A stretch of DNA of 64,000 bases. It comes from Clostridium fermenticellae. Lineage in GTDB: Bacteria; Bacillota; Clostridia; Clostridiales; Clostridiaceae. Location: contig NZ_CP032416.1 of NCBI RefSeq assembly GCF_003600355.1, forward strand, positions 1,322,183 to 1,386,182. The letters run 5' to 3'. Under the pieces are notes generated by a model that saw only the letters and a list, made by a program, of their open reading frames with translations, did not search any database and was not told the origin of the DNA. Below are positions 40,942 through 49,259 of the stretch, in pieces. Numbering within the stretch: position 1 is the first letter of the stretch; every line of letters begins with the position of its first letter. A program made the position numbers and the translations under genes.

Positions 40942-41454
40942 GTTATTATTGTGATATAACTGAAGAATATTTTAATCTCTTGTGTGGAATTCTCCCATAC
41001 TTTATAGGTGGGAGATGTACAGCACTTGCCGATAAGCAACAAATGTTATAATCTATAATCGATTACATATACTGAATTTATTAATGTTTAAAGAGTGCGA
41101 GTAGTAGATTAATAAAAAAGAGTTCCCGAAGATAAGAAACCAGTTATAGAAAAGGTAAATAATATATTACCTAAAGTAATAGTCATGTATTCAATAAAAC
41201 AAGAAATGAATCATTCATAGAATAGAATATTACCGTTGATAAATAAGAGATAAACTTCAAGTAGATGGTATTGACAATCGAAGAGGTATTAAATTCTATA
41301 GTATTAACATATGAAAATTATCTTAAAGATATTGCATTTACTAAATACTTATATATATAAACGTTTATAAAATCATATATTAATGAAGAATATGTAAATG
41401 CAAAACCGTAAATATCTTATAAATAGTTGAAATTTTTAAAAGGGGGAATTATTT
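40942..41454. other. Gene-free stretch behind the CRISPR array, possible decayed gene and hairpin
   Basis: No intact reading frame. TCTCCCA (40991-40997) and TGGGAGA (41009-41015) form a hairpin like those seen at ends of IS200/IS605 elements. Between about 41110 and 41350, short peptide-like pieces in changing frames (for example VPEDKKPVIEKVNNILPKVIVMYSIKQEMNHS and IEEVLNSIVLTYENYLKDIAFTKY) look like a decayed gene. I cannot name it. Confidence 0.35.
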
Positions 41455-42750
41455 ATGCATGAATTAACGCAATTAATTAAAGATGACATGAAGCCTGCAT
41501 TAGGGGTAACAGAACCAGGAGCAATTGCTTTTGCAGTAGCGAAAGCGAGAAGCTATACAAAAGGAAATTTAGTAAAAATAAATGTAGCAATGAACAGTGG
41601 TATGTATAAGAATGCATTTACATGCGGTATACCAAACAGCAGCGAGGTTGGCAATGTCTTTGCTGCGGCACTTGGGTATGTGGCAGGAGATGCTGAGAAA
41701 GGCCTTGAAGCATTGGAAAATGTAACAAGGGAAGATAATATAGAAGCTAGCAAACTGGTAAAGGCTGGTGCTGTTTCAGTAGAGCTTAAGGGAATTACAA
41801 GTAAAATATTTATAGAGGCTGCAGTTGTTACTGAAAGTGATACAGCAGTTGTCACTATTAACGATTCTCACACTAATATCACAAAGATTACTGTAAATGG
41901 AAAAATAGAAATGGAACAAAGATGTGAAAAAGAAGACGACGGTGATGAGCTGTCAAAAGGAACATTTGATATACATAAATACACTCTTCAGCAATTATAT
42001 GATTATATTGCAACTGTTGATATTAAAGAAATAAGTTTTATAAAAGAAGCTTATAAAGTTAATCTGGAATTATTTGGTGAAGGGTTAAAGAATCCTAGAA
42101 CAACATTTGCGAGGCATCTTTTAAAAAACAATGAAGGAAAGGAAATCTCCAAAGATGAACAGTCTACTGCATCTTTACTGTGTAATGCGGCAATTGAAGC
42201 CCGTGTAATTGGTTTGGATAAGCCAGCAATGAGCATTACAGGTTCAGGTGCCCATGGAATTATAGCTACCATGCCTTTGTATGCAGCTTATAAAGTAAAT
42301 GATTATACTGAAGAACAGCTGCTTCGCGCTACCGCATTAAGCTATTTAGTCTGCATGTATATTAAAGAGTATTCTGGAAAACTTTCAGCCTTCTGTGGCT
42401 GTGCAATAGCAGCCGGTACTGGAATGGCCTGCGCGCTGGTATACTTACGAGGGGGGACGGTAGATATGATGATACATGTGATTAATAATATGGCAAGTAG
42501 TATTACTGGTATGATATGTGATGGTGGAAATCAGGGTTGTACCATGAAAGGAATTGTTGCTGTAGATGCTGCCTATAAAGCTGTGGATTTTGCAATGAAC
42601 GGTATATATATTGATGATGTACATGGCATTAATGGTAAAACCCCTGAAGAAACCATGAAGAATATGGGCTGTATTGCATCTCCAGGAATGATTGGTACCG
42701 AAAAAACTATTGTAGAGATTTTTGAAAACAAAAGAAAGATTAATTCATAA
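41455..42750 (+). CDS. L-cysteine desulfidase family protein (UPF0597, serine dehydratase alpha-like)
   Basis: 431 residues. It has the conserved opening IKDDMKPALGVTEPGAIAFAVAKA, with GMYKNAFTCGIPN and GSGAHGIIATMPLYA. A cysteine-rich second half carries FCGCAIAAGTGMACAL, ICDGGNQGCTMKGIVAVDAAYKA and MGCIASPGMIGTE. Together these match the UPF0597/CyuA-like family, Fe-S enzymes that convert L-cysteine to pyruvate, sulfide and ammonia. AAAAGGGGG precedes the ATG. It is a single gene with its own terminator. Activity on serine or another beta-substituted amino acid is possible. Confidence 0.88.
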   Translation: MHELTQLIKDDMKPALGVTEPGAIAFAVAKARSYTKGNLVKINVAMNSGMYKNAFTCGIPNSSEVGNVFAAALGYVAGDAEKGLEALENVTREDNIEASKLVKAGAVSVELKGITSKIFIEAAVVTESDTAVVTINDSHTNITKITVNGKIEMEQRCEKEDDGDELSKGTFDIHKYTLQQLYDYIATVDIKEISFIKEAYKVNLELFGEGLKNPRTTFARHLLKNNEGKEISKDEQSTASLLCNAAIEARVIGLDKPAMSITGSGAHGIIATMPLYAAYKVNDYTEEQLLRATALSYLVCMYIKEYSGKLSAFCGCAIAAGTGMACALVYLRGGTVDMMIHVINNMASSITGMICDGGNQGCTMKGIVAVDAAYKAVDFAMNGIYIDDVHGINGKTPEETMKNMGCIASPGMIGTEKTIVEIFENKRKINS

Positions 42751-42764
42751 GAATTTAATTATAA

Positions 42765-42801
42765 GCTTCACCCTTGTTATATCAAGGATGGAGCATTTTT
42801 T
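42765..42801 (+). terminator. Terminator of the cysteine desulfidase gene
   Basis: GCTTCACCCTTG pairs with CAAGGATGGAGC (two mismatches), followed by a six-T run. Confidence 0.75.
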
Positions 42802-42910
42802 ATGAAGTTTTGTTTGATATGCATTTAAACTTTCCATAATCAGCTATTGCAAACGTAACAATGTTATGTTACACTATTTTTATGAAGCAATTAAAGAGAG
42901 GATTGAACAT

Positions 42911-43540
42911 ATGAAGGAAGAAGATCTAATTTCCAAGAAAGAATTACTTAAAATAATGGATATATCTTATGGTCAATTATATAGATGGAAGCGAAAAAAA
43001 CTTATACCTGAAGAATGGTTTATAAAAAAATCAAGTTTTACAGGTCAGGAAACATTTTTCCCGAGGGATGAAATATTAGATAGAGTAAAAAAAATTAAAA
43101 GCTTCAAGGAAGATGCATCATTGGATGAGCTTGCAGTTATATTTTCTCCAAATTTATCAACAGTATTTTTGGAAGAGAAAGATGTGCTCAAACAAAACAT
43201 TGTTTCTAAGAATGCCATAAATCTATATAAGGATACTCATAAGGAAAGCAAGGGATTTTACTTTAATGAGTTATTATTCATGAATATTGTGGACAGATTT
43301 ATTAAGTCTGGTAAGGCAAGCTTAGAAGAGGGAAAGCTTATCATGAATACCTTAGAAAAAAACTACAAAAATTTTGATGGCAGGTATTGTGATGTAGTTC
43401 TCATAAGAAAATTTGGAGTAGCATTTTGTCTTTTGATGCTGGTACCGAATGAAATATATATTGAAAGTGAGGCTGTACTTGTACTAAAAGTAGATTCCAG
43501 AGAATGTGTAGAGGAATTGAAATCTAAAATGAATTTATAA
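42911..43540 (+). CDS. DUF4004 (YhbD-like) MerR-type protein
   Basis: 209 residues from ATG 42911, with GAGAGGATTG upstream; an in-frame start at 42866 has no ribosome binding site. Residues ~1-60 (MKEEDLISKKELLKIMDISYGQLYRWKRKKLIPEEWFIKKSSFTGQETFFPRDEILDRVKKI) form a MerR-like winged helix. The rest is a YhbD-type domain without known activity. Its stop overlaps the next gene region, a bactofilin-like gene. In Bacillus the same pair type (yhbD next to yhbE/yhbF bactofilins) occurs, so the two probably work together. Confidence 0.7.
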   Translation: MKEEDLISKKELLKIMDISYGQLYRWKRKKLIPEEWFIKKSSFTGQETFFPRDEILDRVKKIKSFKEDASLDELAVIFSPNLSTVFLEEKDVLKQNIVSKNAINLYKDTHKESKGFYFNELLFMNIVDRFIKSGKASLEEGKLIMNTLEKNYKNFDGRYCDVVLIRKFGVAFCLLMLVPNEIYIESEAVLVLKVDSRECVEELKSKMNL

Positions 43541-43557
43541 TGGAGGAAATTTTTAAG

Positions 43558-44280
43558 ATGGAAGAAAAATTAGTGGATATGAAAATTTCAGGTTCAGGTA
43601 ATATTAATGGTGGAAGATATAATGAAGTGAAAATCAGTGGAGCTGCTAAAGTTGAAGGTGATATAGAGTGTCACAGTTATAAGTGCTCGGGTTCTTCTTT
43701 TACTAATGGAAGTGTCAAAGCTCATATGGTTGGAATCAGCGGAAGTACTAAGCTATCAGGAAATATTAATGCTGATGAAATAACAGTAAGCGGTTCATTG
43801 CATATATTGGGTGATGCTGATACGAAAAAAATGAAAATAAGTGGGGGATCTGATATTGGTGGTAGTTTGCATGCAGAAGAAGTACAAATATCAGGTACAG
43901 TTTTCATGAATGGAGACTGTGAGGCAGAAAACTTTAATGTGAGAGGAGAATTTAAAATAGGAGGATTATTAAATGCAGGAAATATTGATGTAGAGATGTG
44001 TGGAAGCTGTAGGGTAAAAGATATAGGGGGAGAAAACATAAAAGTAAAATTGGGGAGAAGACGCCTTTTTACTAAAATGCTGAATTTTTTTGCAAATGGT
44101 GGAAGACTTGAAGCAGGTACAATAGAAGGTGATGATATATTTTTAGAAAATACTACAGCAAAGATAGTAAGAGGAAATAATGTTGTAATAGGGGATAATT
44201 GCGATATTGAAGTTATAGAATATAGAAATAAAGTAAATATTGACAGCACGTCTAAGACAATATGCAAGAAAATAGATTAA
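43558..44280 (+). CDS. Bactofilin-like polymer-forming protein
   Basis: About 240 residues from ATG 43558, with GGAGG 11 bases ahead. An ATG at 43540 overlaps the upstream stop and has no site. Repeated units of the form KISGS-x-(I/V)xGxxxxxx run through residues 10-150 (MKISGSGNINGG, VKISGAAKVEGD, ISGSTKLSGNI, VSGSLHILGD, QISGTVFMNGD). This is the right-handed beta-helix of bactofilins, which form membrane-associated filaments. The last third (ENIKVKLGRRRLFTKML onward) diverges. It is known in Bacillus as a flagellar or cell-shape factor; the role here is inferred. Confidence 0.82.
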   Translation: MEEKLVDMKISGSGNINGGRYNEVKISGAAKVEGDIECHSYKCSGSSFTNGSVKAHMVGISGSTKLSGNINADEITVSGSLHILGDADTKKMKISGGSDIGGSLHAEEVQISGTVFMNGDCEAENFNVRGEFKIGGLLNAGNIDVEMCGSCRVKDIGGENIKVKLGRRRLFTKMLNFFANGGRLEAGTIEGDDIFLENTTAKIVRGNNVVIGDNCDIEVIEYRNKVNIDSTSKTICKKID

Positions 44281-44325
44281 GTTAAAAATAATGTGTATTA
44301 TAAGAATATAATTAGTTTTTTTTAT

Positions 44326-44436
44326 ATTAATACAAATACACATTGTGTAATACAATATTGAATTAAGTCAGAAAAAGCATAAGTATAATGCTTTTTCTGA
44401 CTTTTTTAATAAAGAGTAATTTAAATTTGTATTAAA
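44326..44436 (+). promoter_or_regulatory. Two ATTTGTATTAA elements upstream of the phloroglucinol promoter
   Basis: ATTAATACAAAT at 44326-44337 (reverse orientation) and ATTTGTATTAAA at 44425-44436. The second lies about 150 bases upstream of the -24 element. The same word is found twice before each of the other two sigma-54 promoters in the cluster, so it is the probable enhancer of the cluster activator. Confidence 0.6.
44365..44407 (+). terminator. Strong terminator after the bactofilin gene
   Basis: AAGTCAGAAAAAGCAT pairs with ATGCTTTTTCTGACTT, followed by T. It ends the desulfidase/bactofilin side and isolates the phloroglucinol operon. Confidence 0.92.
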
Positions 44437-44474
44437 ACTTTTTTATATCATATCAAACGTTTTCATTGATTAGG

Positions 44475-44507
44475 TTTTAACAATAAATTTTTCATTGATT
44501 GTTAAAA
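44475..44507 (+). promoter_or_regulatory. Inverted repeat TTTTAACAAT...ATTGTTAAAA upstream of the phloroglucinol promoter
   Basis: A 10-base perfect inverted repeat with a 13-base spacer, about 80 bases upstream of the -24 box. It resembles TTGACAAT...ATTGTCAA before the MFS gene (47029-47056) and could be a second operator type. Binder unknown. Confidence 0.4.
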
Positions 44508-44583
44508 AAATTTTTTACGGTAAAATCAATGCTTTGCGGGATATTAAAAAAATGTAAATAAAATTTTATGAGTCTTTTAAAAC

Positions 44584-44601
44584 TTTGGCATGTCATTTGC
44601 T
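44584..44601 (+). promoter_or_regulatory. Sigma-54 promoter of the cupin-PGR-DPGCH operon
   Basis: TTTGGCATGTCATTTGCT: GG at 44587-44588 and GC at 44599-44600 with exactly 10 bases between. It matches TGGCAN7TTGC closely. It is about 75 bases before the cupin start. Confidence 0.88.
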
Positions 44602-44663
44602 TAATATATCTGTGTAAAAAACAAAATTAGATATGAATAGTAAACCTGAGGAGGTAAGTTAAA

Positions 44664-45005
44664 ATGAAAAAAGTCCAATTAAAAGATGTATCACCATATC
44701 TTGCTCCATTACACTTTGATATGAGATCAATGAAATTGCATGGAACAGAAGAAACAGGCGCAAAACAATTCTGGATGGGAATGTCATATTTCTTACCAGG
44801 TGGTGGAGCTGAGTATGCTTATGAAGATTCACCTACTGAAAAAATATACTTTATATTAGATGGAGAAATCACAGTAAAATCAAAAACTGAAACATTTGTA
44901 CTTAAAAAGAATGACTCTATTTTTATAGGACCAAATGAAGGAAGAGAAATGATTAATGAAACAAATACTGTAGCTACAGTATTAGTGATTATAAGCTATA
45001 AATAA
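44664..45005 (+). CDS. Small cupin-fold protein without the metal-binding histidines
   Basis: 113 residues, one cupin domain. Motif 1 reads PGGGAEYAYEDSPTEKIYFILDGEITV; the usual HxH is replaced by E/Y/A residues, although the glutamate in TEKIY remains. Motif 2 reads KNDSIFIGPNEGREMINETN; the usual histidine after PxG is a glutamate. It therefore probably does not bind iron or zinc in the normal way. It is the first gene behind the sigma-54 promoter, directly before the phloroglucinol reductase, with GAGGAGG ahead. Possible roles are binding or isomerising phloroglucinol or a ring intermediate, or sensing. These are guesses; no function is known to me. Confidence 0.75.
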   Translation: MKKVQLKDVSPYLAPLHFDMRSMKLHGTEETGAKQFWMGMSYFLPGGGAEYAYEDSPTEKIYFILDGEITVKSKTETFVLKKNDSIFIGPNEGREMINETNTVATVLVIISYK

Positions 45006-45044
45006 TAGTATTTATATAGATTAAATATTTAAGGAGATGACAAA

Positions 45045-45833
45045 ATGGTTGAAAAGCAATTTGTAAATAATTTATTCGACGTTAAAGGAAAAGTTGCTCT
45101 TATAACTGGTGCTACAGGTGCTTTTGGAAAAGCAGTTGCTTTTGGATATGGACATGCAGGAATGAAAGTTTTTATCACAGGACGTGGAGATACAAAATGC
45201 AAAGCACTTTGTGATGAATTGAAGTTAGCAGGAATAGAGTGTGGATATTCAATAGGAGATCCTGCAGTAGAAGAAGATGTTCAGAAAGTTGTTAAAGATG
45301 CAGTTGCTAAATTTGGAGAAATAAATGTATTAGTAACAGCAGCAGGATATAATAATCCTCAACCAATAGTAGAGCAGAAATTAACTGAATGGAAGAAAAT
45401 TATGGATTCAGATGTTCAGGGAACATGGTTGTTCTGTAAATATGTTGGACAACAAATGATTGATCAGGGAAAAGGCGGAAAGGTTATAATGGTATCTTCT
45501 GCTCGTTCTAAGATGGGTATGGCTAACTATACAGGATATTGTACAGCAAAAGCTGGTATTGATCTTATGGCTCAATCACTTGCATGTGAATGGACTGCAA
45601 GATATGGTATAAATGTTAATACAGTTAATCCAACAGTATTCCGTTCAGATTTAACTGAGTGGATGTTTGATACTGGAAGTGCTGTTTACAAAAATTTCTT
45701 AAAACGTCTTCCAATTGGACGTCTTGGAGAACCTGAAGATTTCATAGGACCATGCATATTTCTTGCATCAAGTGCAAGTGACTTTATGACAGGTGCAAAT
45801 ATTGCTACAGAAGGTGGATATTGGGCTAATTAG
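45045..45833 (+). CDS. Phloroglucinol reductase (short-chain dehydrogenase/reductase)
   Basis: 262-residue classical SDR. It has the Rossmann motif TGATGAFG near residue 20, AAGYNNP in place of the NAG motif, the catalytic Ser near 152 (VSSARS), Tyr near 165 and Lys near 169 (YCTAK). In this cluster it fits the NADPH-dependent reduction of phloroglucinol to dihydrophloroglucinol, the first ring-activating step of anaerobic phloroglucinol breakdown. It lies between the cupin and the cyclase gene with 39- and 69-base gaps. Five of six arginines are encoded by CGT, unlike neighbouring genes downstream. From sequence alone it could be any gluconate-5-dehydrogenase-like SDR. The gene context decides the call. 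Confidence 0.82.
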   Translation: MVEKQFVNNLFDVKGKVALITGATGAFGKAVAFGYGHAGMKVFITGRGDTKCKALCDELKLAGIECGYSIGDPAVEEDVQKVVKDAVAKFGEINVLVTAAGYNNPQPIVEQKLTEWKKIMDSDVQGTWLFCKYVGQQMIDQGKGGKVIMVSSARSKMGMANYTGYCTAKAGIDLMAQSLACEWTARYGINVNTVNPTVFRSDLTEWMFDTGSAVYKNFLKRLPIGRLGEPEDFIGPCIFLASSASDFMTGANIATEGGYWAN

Positions 45834-45902
45834 TTCAATTTTAGCAAGCAAATTAAAACATAGAACAATAAATAAATGTAATATATTAGGAGGAATATAA
45901 AA

Positions 45903-46841
45903 ATGGGAAAGAAAGTTTATATAGATTTAACACATCCGTTCAGTGCAGAGATACCACGTTGGCCTTATTTTGCAAAACCAGTAGTTGATTCTATGCATAC
46001 AATGGCAAAAGGTGGAGTTCTTACACAAAGAATTGATTGTGTACAACATACTGGTACACATTGTGATGCCCCACGTCATGTTATGGAAATTGAATTTGAT
46101 GGAAAACGTGCTCGTTATACTCACGAAATGCCAGTTGATGCATACATGGGAGATGCAGTTTGCTTAGAAATTAAAGTTGAGCGTTGGGGATTAATCACAG
46201 CAAAACATCTTGAAGACGCTTGTAAACGTGCAAATATCAAACCAGAAGAATTAGAGGGAATGGTTGTTTGCTTAAATACAGGAATGCATCGTAAATTTGA
46301 TGATTCAAAAGAATACTATCATTATTCATGTGGAACAGGTGTTGAAGCAGGAAAATGGTTTGTAAAGCACAAAGTTAAATGTGTTGCTATGGATTTACAG
46401 GCTCTTGACCATCCACTTCATACTGCTATGGGTAATAATGGAGCTACTCGTATGAACCTACTTGGTGCATCAGGAAAACCAATTACAGAAGAATACAAAG
46501 AGCAGTTTGGTGAAGAAGCATATGCTGAATTTGATAAAGAAGAATATATAAGAATTCATGGAAAAGAAGCATATGACGCTAAATTTGGTGATCTTGAAGC
46601 AATTGGATGCTGGGGAACATGGGAGCCTTGCCATAAGGAATTATTAGGACATGGTATTGTTGGAGTTGAAAATCTTGGTGGAGATTTAGACAAGGTATCC
46701 GGAAAACGATTCAGATTCTTATGCTTACCAATAAGATGGTATATGGGTGATGGATCTATGGTTCGCTGCGTTGCAGAAATAGATGAGGATGATGTAAATA
46801 AAGGCGTATCAGATAGAACTTACACATATGGAGGCCTTTAA
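45903..46841 (+). CDS. Dihydrophloroglucinol cyclohydrolase (cyclase/kynurenine formamidase-like family)
   Basis: 312 residues. The metal-binding HTGTHCDAPRH motif is at residues ~49-59, the hallmark of the cyclase family (PF04199). The family's other histidines are present further on (MDLQALDHPLHTAMG). In the phloroglucinol pathway this enzyme opens the reduced ring hydrolytically, giving 3-hydroxy-5-oxohexanoate: the key C-C cleavage. Very strong Shine-Dalgarno AGGAGGA. Most arginines are CGT, as in the SDR gene. It is longer than kynurenine formamidases (~210), with a C-terminal extension of about 90 residues. The family is certain; the exact substrate follows from the neighbours. Confidence 0.85.
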   Translation: MGKKVYIDLTHPFSAEIPRWPYFAKPVVDSMHTMAKGGVLTQRIDCVQHTGTHCDAPRHVMEIEFDGKRARYTHEMPVDAYMGDAVCLEIKVERWGLITAKHLEDACKRANIKPEELEGMVVCLNTGMHRKFDDSKEYYHYSCGTGVEAGKWFVKHKVKCVAMDLQALDHPLHTAMGNNGATRMNLLGASGKPITEEYKEQFGEEAYAEFDKEEYIRIHGKEAYDAKFGDLEAIGCWGTWEPCHKELLGHGIVGVENLGGDLDKVSGKRFRFLCLPIRWYMGDGSMVRCVAEIDEDDVNKGVSDRTYTYGGL

Positions 46842-46885
46842 TCTTAAACTAATGGTTAAATAAATAATTTGACGTAAAACAAGCT

Positions 46886-46935
46886 AGACTTGTCTATAAT
46901 AAATTCAATACAATAGATTTATTGTAGGCAAGTCT
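46886..46935 (+). terminator. Long stem-loop between DPGCH and MFS genes
   Basis: AGACTTGTCTATAATAAAT pairs with ATTTATTGTAGGCAAGTCT (two G-T wobbles, loop ~11 bases). It is followed by AATTATA, not T's. It may end the first operon or protect the 3' end of its mRNA. Confidence 0.55.
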
Positions 46936-47028
46936 AATTATATATTATAGATTATAACCTTATTATATATTAGATTTTCAGTAATTACTAGTTTAAAGAA
47001 TATTTAGAAAATAAATTCAAAATTTTTA

Positions 47029-47056
47029 TTGACAATTAAACGAAGTATATTGTCAA
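47029..47056 (+). promoter_or_regulatory. Inverted repeat over a TTGACA box upstream of the MFS gene
   Basis: TTGACAAT-N12-ATTGTCAA. The left arm contains a perfect -35-like TTGACA, but I cannot find a well-spaced -10. No GG-N10-GC is present, so this gene seems not to use its own sigma-54 promoter. A repressor site is possible. Confidence 0.4.
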
Positions 47057-47084
47057 TTGTTAATAAAATGTCAAGGAGGTTACT

Positions 47085-48284
47085 ATGAGTAACATAAAAT
47101 TATCAAAATTTAATATTTTTACAATTTTATTAATACCATTTGTTTGGATATATGAACTTTCAGTAGTTGCTCCAATTTTGGGTAAGGTAGGGGAAGCATT
47201 TCCTACTGCATCTACTTTTGAATTACAGTTAGTTGTTGTTATGCCATTTATTGCATCTATTCCTTTTAGTATAATTTCAGGAAAGTTGGCTAGAAAATAT
47301 GATAAGAAAAATTTAATTGTACTAGGCTTGCTCATTTATGGAATTGCTGGTGTAACTCCATTTTTCTGTCGTACATTGCATCAAGTATTGATATTCAGGT
47401 TGATTACAGGTATTGGAGTCGGAATGGTATTACCTTTACCAAATTCTATAATTGCAGAATTATTTACAGGAACCCAAAGGGAAAGAATGCTTGGAGCAAC
47501 GACTAGTGTAGCGAATGTAGCTAATGTAATTGATAGTATAGCAGTAGGATTTATTTTAACACTTGGATGGAGATATCCATTTTTATGTTTCCTTGTTTGT
47601 ATTCTTATAATGTTTGTTGCGATGGCTGGATTACCAAAATGTCCTCCAGTTGTTCAAGATATTAATGCTTCAAGTGAACAGTTTTCTGGCACGGGAGTTC
47701 CAAAAATTGTTTACGCTTTACTTGCATTTATGGCTGTTAACTGGATGTTCTTTGCATTTAATATTAATAACACTGCTTTATTTATGACGTCTGAGCATAT
47801 AGGATTACCTTGGATGATTGGTATAGCAATTTCTCTGCCGGGAGGAATCAGCATTATATCAGGAATAGTTTTTCCAAACTTTTACCATAAAACGAGAAAT
47901 TTTTTGGTTCCTATAGCTGTAGCAATTTTTGCAGCAGGATATATAGTAATGTTCTTTACTCATAATTTTACAACTCAATGTGTTGCAAATTGCTTAATTG
48001 GATTTGGCTCTGGATTGCTTCCACCTTATATTTTAAATTTGACATCTCAAAAAGTTGAATTAGCAAAAAGAGACGCTGCATATGGTATTGTAACTGCTGG
48101 TATTCATGTTGGATTTTTATCCTCACCATTTGTTCAGCTTTTAATATCAGCTACAACAGGAATTGAAGCTTTTAGAAGCTTATATGGAATTTGTGCTATT
48201 GGGTTAGCTATTTGCACAGTTATAGCCTTCTTTGTAGTAGCAAGAATTAAGAAAGAACTAGTAATAGAAACAGTACAAGAATAA
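47085..48284 (+). CDS. MFS transporter, probable phloroglucinol uptake permease
   Basis: 399 residues, about 12 transmembrane segments. The loop after helix 2 reads SGKLARKYDKKNLIVLGLLIYGIAG, with the positive charges of the MFS signature. GIGVGMVLPLPNSIIAELFTG and the later NCLIGFGSGLLPPYILN segments fit the two six-helix halves. AAGGAGG precedes the ATG. Lying inside the cluster, it probably imports phloroglucinol or a related aromatic. The substrate is inferred only from position. Confidence 0.8.
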   Translation: MSNIKLSKFNIFTILLIPFVWIYELSVVAPILGKVGEAFPTASTFELQLVVVMPFIASIPFSIISGKLARKYDKKNLIVLGLLIYGIAGVTPFFCRTLHQVLIFRLITGIGVGMVLPLPNSIIAELFTGTQRERMLGATTSVANVANVIDSIAVGFILTLGWRYPFLCFLVCILIMFVAMAGLPKCPPVVQDINASSEQFSGTGVPKIVYALLAFMAVNWMFFAFNINNTALFMTSEHIGLPWMIGIAISLPGGISIISGIVFPNFYHKTRNFLVPIAVAIFAAGYIVMFFTHNFTTQCVANCLIGFGSGLLPPYILNLTSQKVELAKRDAAYGIVTAGIHVGFLSSPFVQLLISATTGIEAFRSLYGICAIGLAICTVIAFFVVARIKKELVIETVQE

Positions 48285-48341
48285 TAATATATATTTCATG
48301 AAAACATTTTAATAATACCAAAATGCATCAAAACAATACAT

Positions 48342-48409
48342 TCTTGTATTAAATCAAATAATAATAAACAGGCAATTTAAAAATTGTTATTTATATAACT
48401 AATACAAAT
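48342..48409 (+). promoter_or_regulatory. Two TTGTATTAA elements upstream of the CoA transferase promoter
   Basis: TCTTGTATTAAA at 48342-48353 and ACTAATACAAAT (reverse orientation) at 48398-48409. The latter is about 140 bases before the -24 box. Same word as near 44425 and 54104. The rest of 48285-48605 is AT-rich without a gene. Confidence 0.55.
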
Positions 48410-48543
48410 ATGAATTGTAGCGTAAATAATGTTCTAATTGATATTATATTGTCAATAAATTTTTTAAAAATTAATATAAATAAAGGCTAGTATTTTCAGT
48501 AATTAGGTGAATTTAAAAAAATAATATTACTTTATGTATTACC

Positions 48544-48560
48544 TTGGCATGTAAATTGCT
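48544..48560 (+). promoter_or_regulatory. Sigma-54 promoter of the CoA transferase-thiolase-lyase operon
   Basis: TTGGCATGTAAATTGCT: GG at 48546-48547 and GC at 48558-48559, spacing 10. It is nearly identical to the promoter at 44584. Confidence 0.88.
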
Positions 48561-48605
48561 TTATATAATTTATAAAATATACATTAATAATGAAGGTGAT
48601 AAATA

Positions 48606-49259
48606 ATGAATAAGATCAAAAGTATTGACGAAGTAATGGAATATATAAAAGATGGAATGACCATTATGATAGGAGGATTTATGGGAGCGGGTACTCCTGA
48701 ACTTATTATTGATGCAATGGTTGAAAACGGTATAAAGGATTTGACAATAATAGCAAATGATACAGGTTTTCCAAATCAGGGGATTGGAAAACTTATAGCA
48801 AATAAGCGCGCTAAAAAAGTAATTGCATCTCACATTGGTTTAAATTCTGAAACTGGCAGACAAATGCAGGCTAATGAGTTAGAAGTAGAACTAATACCTC
48901 AGGGAACATTAGCAGAGCAGATAAGATGCGGCGGTTCCGGAATAGGTGGATTTTTAATAGAAACTGGAGTAGGTACTATTGTGGAAAAAGGAAAGAGAAA
49001 GATAAAAATTGAAGATAAGGAATATCTTTTAGAATTACCGTTAAGGGGAGATGTAGCTATATTAGGTGGATCTATAGTAGATAAAAAAGGTAATATTTTT
49101 TATAATGGGTCAACAAGAAATTTTAACCCGTTAATAGCAACTGCTGCGGATACAGTTATAGTAGGAGCAGAAAAACTTGTAGAAGTTGGAGAAATTGATC
49201 AAAATAACGTGATGACGCCGGGTATATTTGTAGATTATATAGTTGGAGGTGAAAATTAA
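48606..49259 (+). CDS. atoD: Acetoacetate (3-oxoacid) CoA-transferase subunit A
   Basis: 217 residues. It opens with [41 protein letters not shown], the family I CoA-transferase alpha subunit pattern. [29 protein letters not shown] follows. Together with subunit B it moves CoA from acetyl-CoA to acetoacetate, the product released by the downstream lyase. It ends in TAATG, overlapping subunit B. First gene behind the second sigma-54 promoter. Confidence 0.93.
   Translation: MNKIKSIDEVMEYIKDGMTIMIGGFMGAGTPELIIDAMVENGIKDLTIIANDTGFPNQGIGKLIANKRAKKVIASHIGLNSETGRQMQANELEVELIPQGTLAEQIRCGGSGIGGFLIETGVGTIVEKGKRKIKIEDKEYLLELPLRGDVAILGGSIVDKKGNIFYNGSTRNFNPLIATAADTVIVGAEKLVEVGEIDQNNVMTPGIFVDYIVGGEN

Noticed and set aside
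43722-44267. 181-aa minus-strand frame opposite the bactofilin gene
   Set aside because: Shadow of the repeated beta-helix coding sequence; it has no ribosome binding site.
46921-46950. A sigma-54 promoter before the MFS gene at GTAGGCAAGTCTAATTA
   Set aside because: GG is present but no GC follows at the required 10-base spacing.
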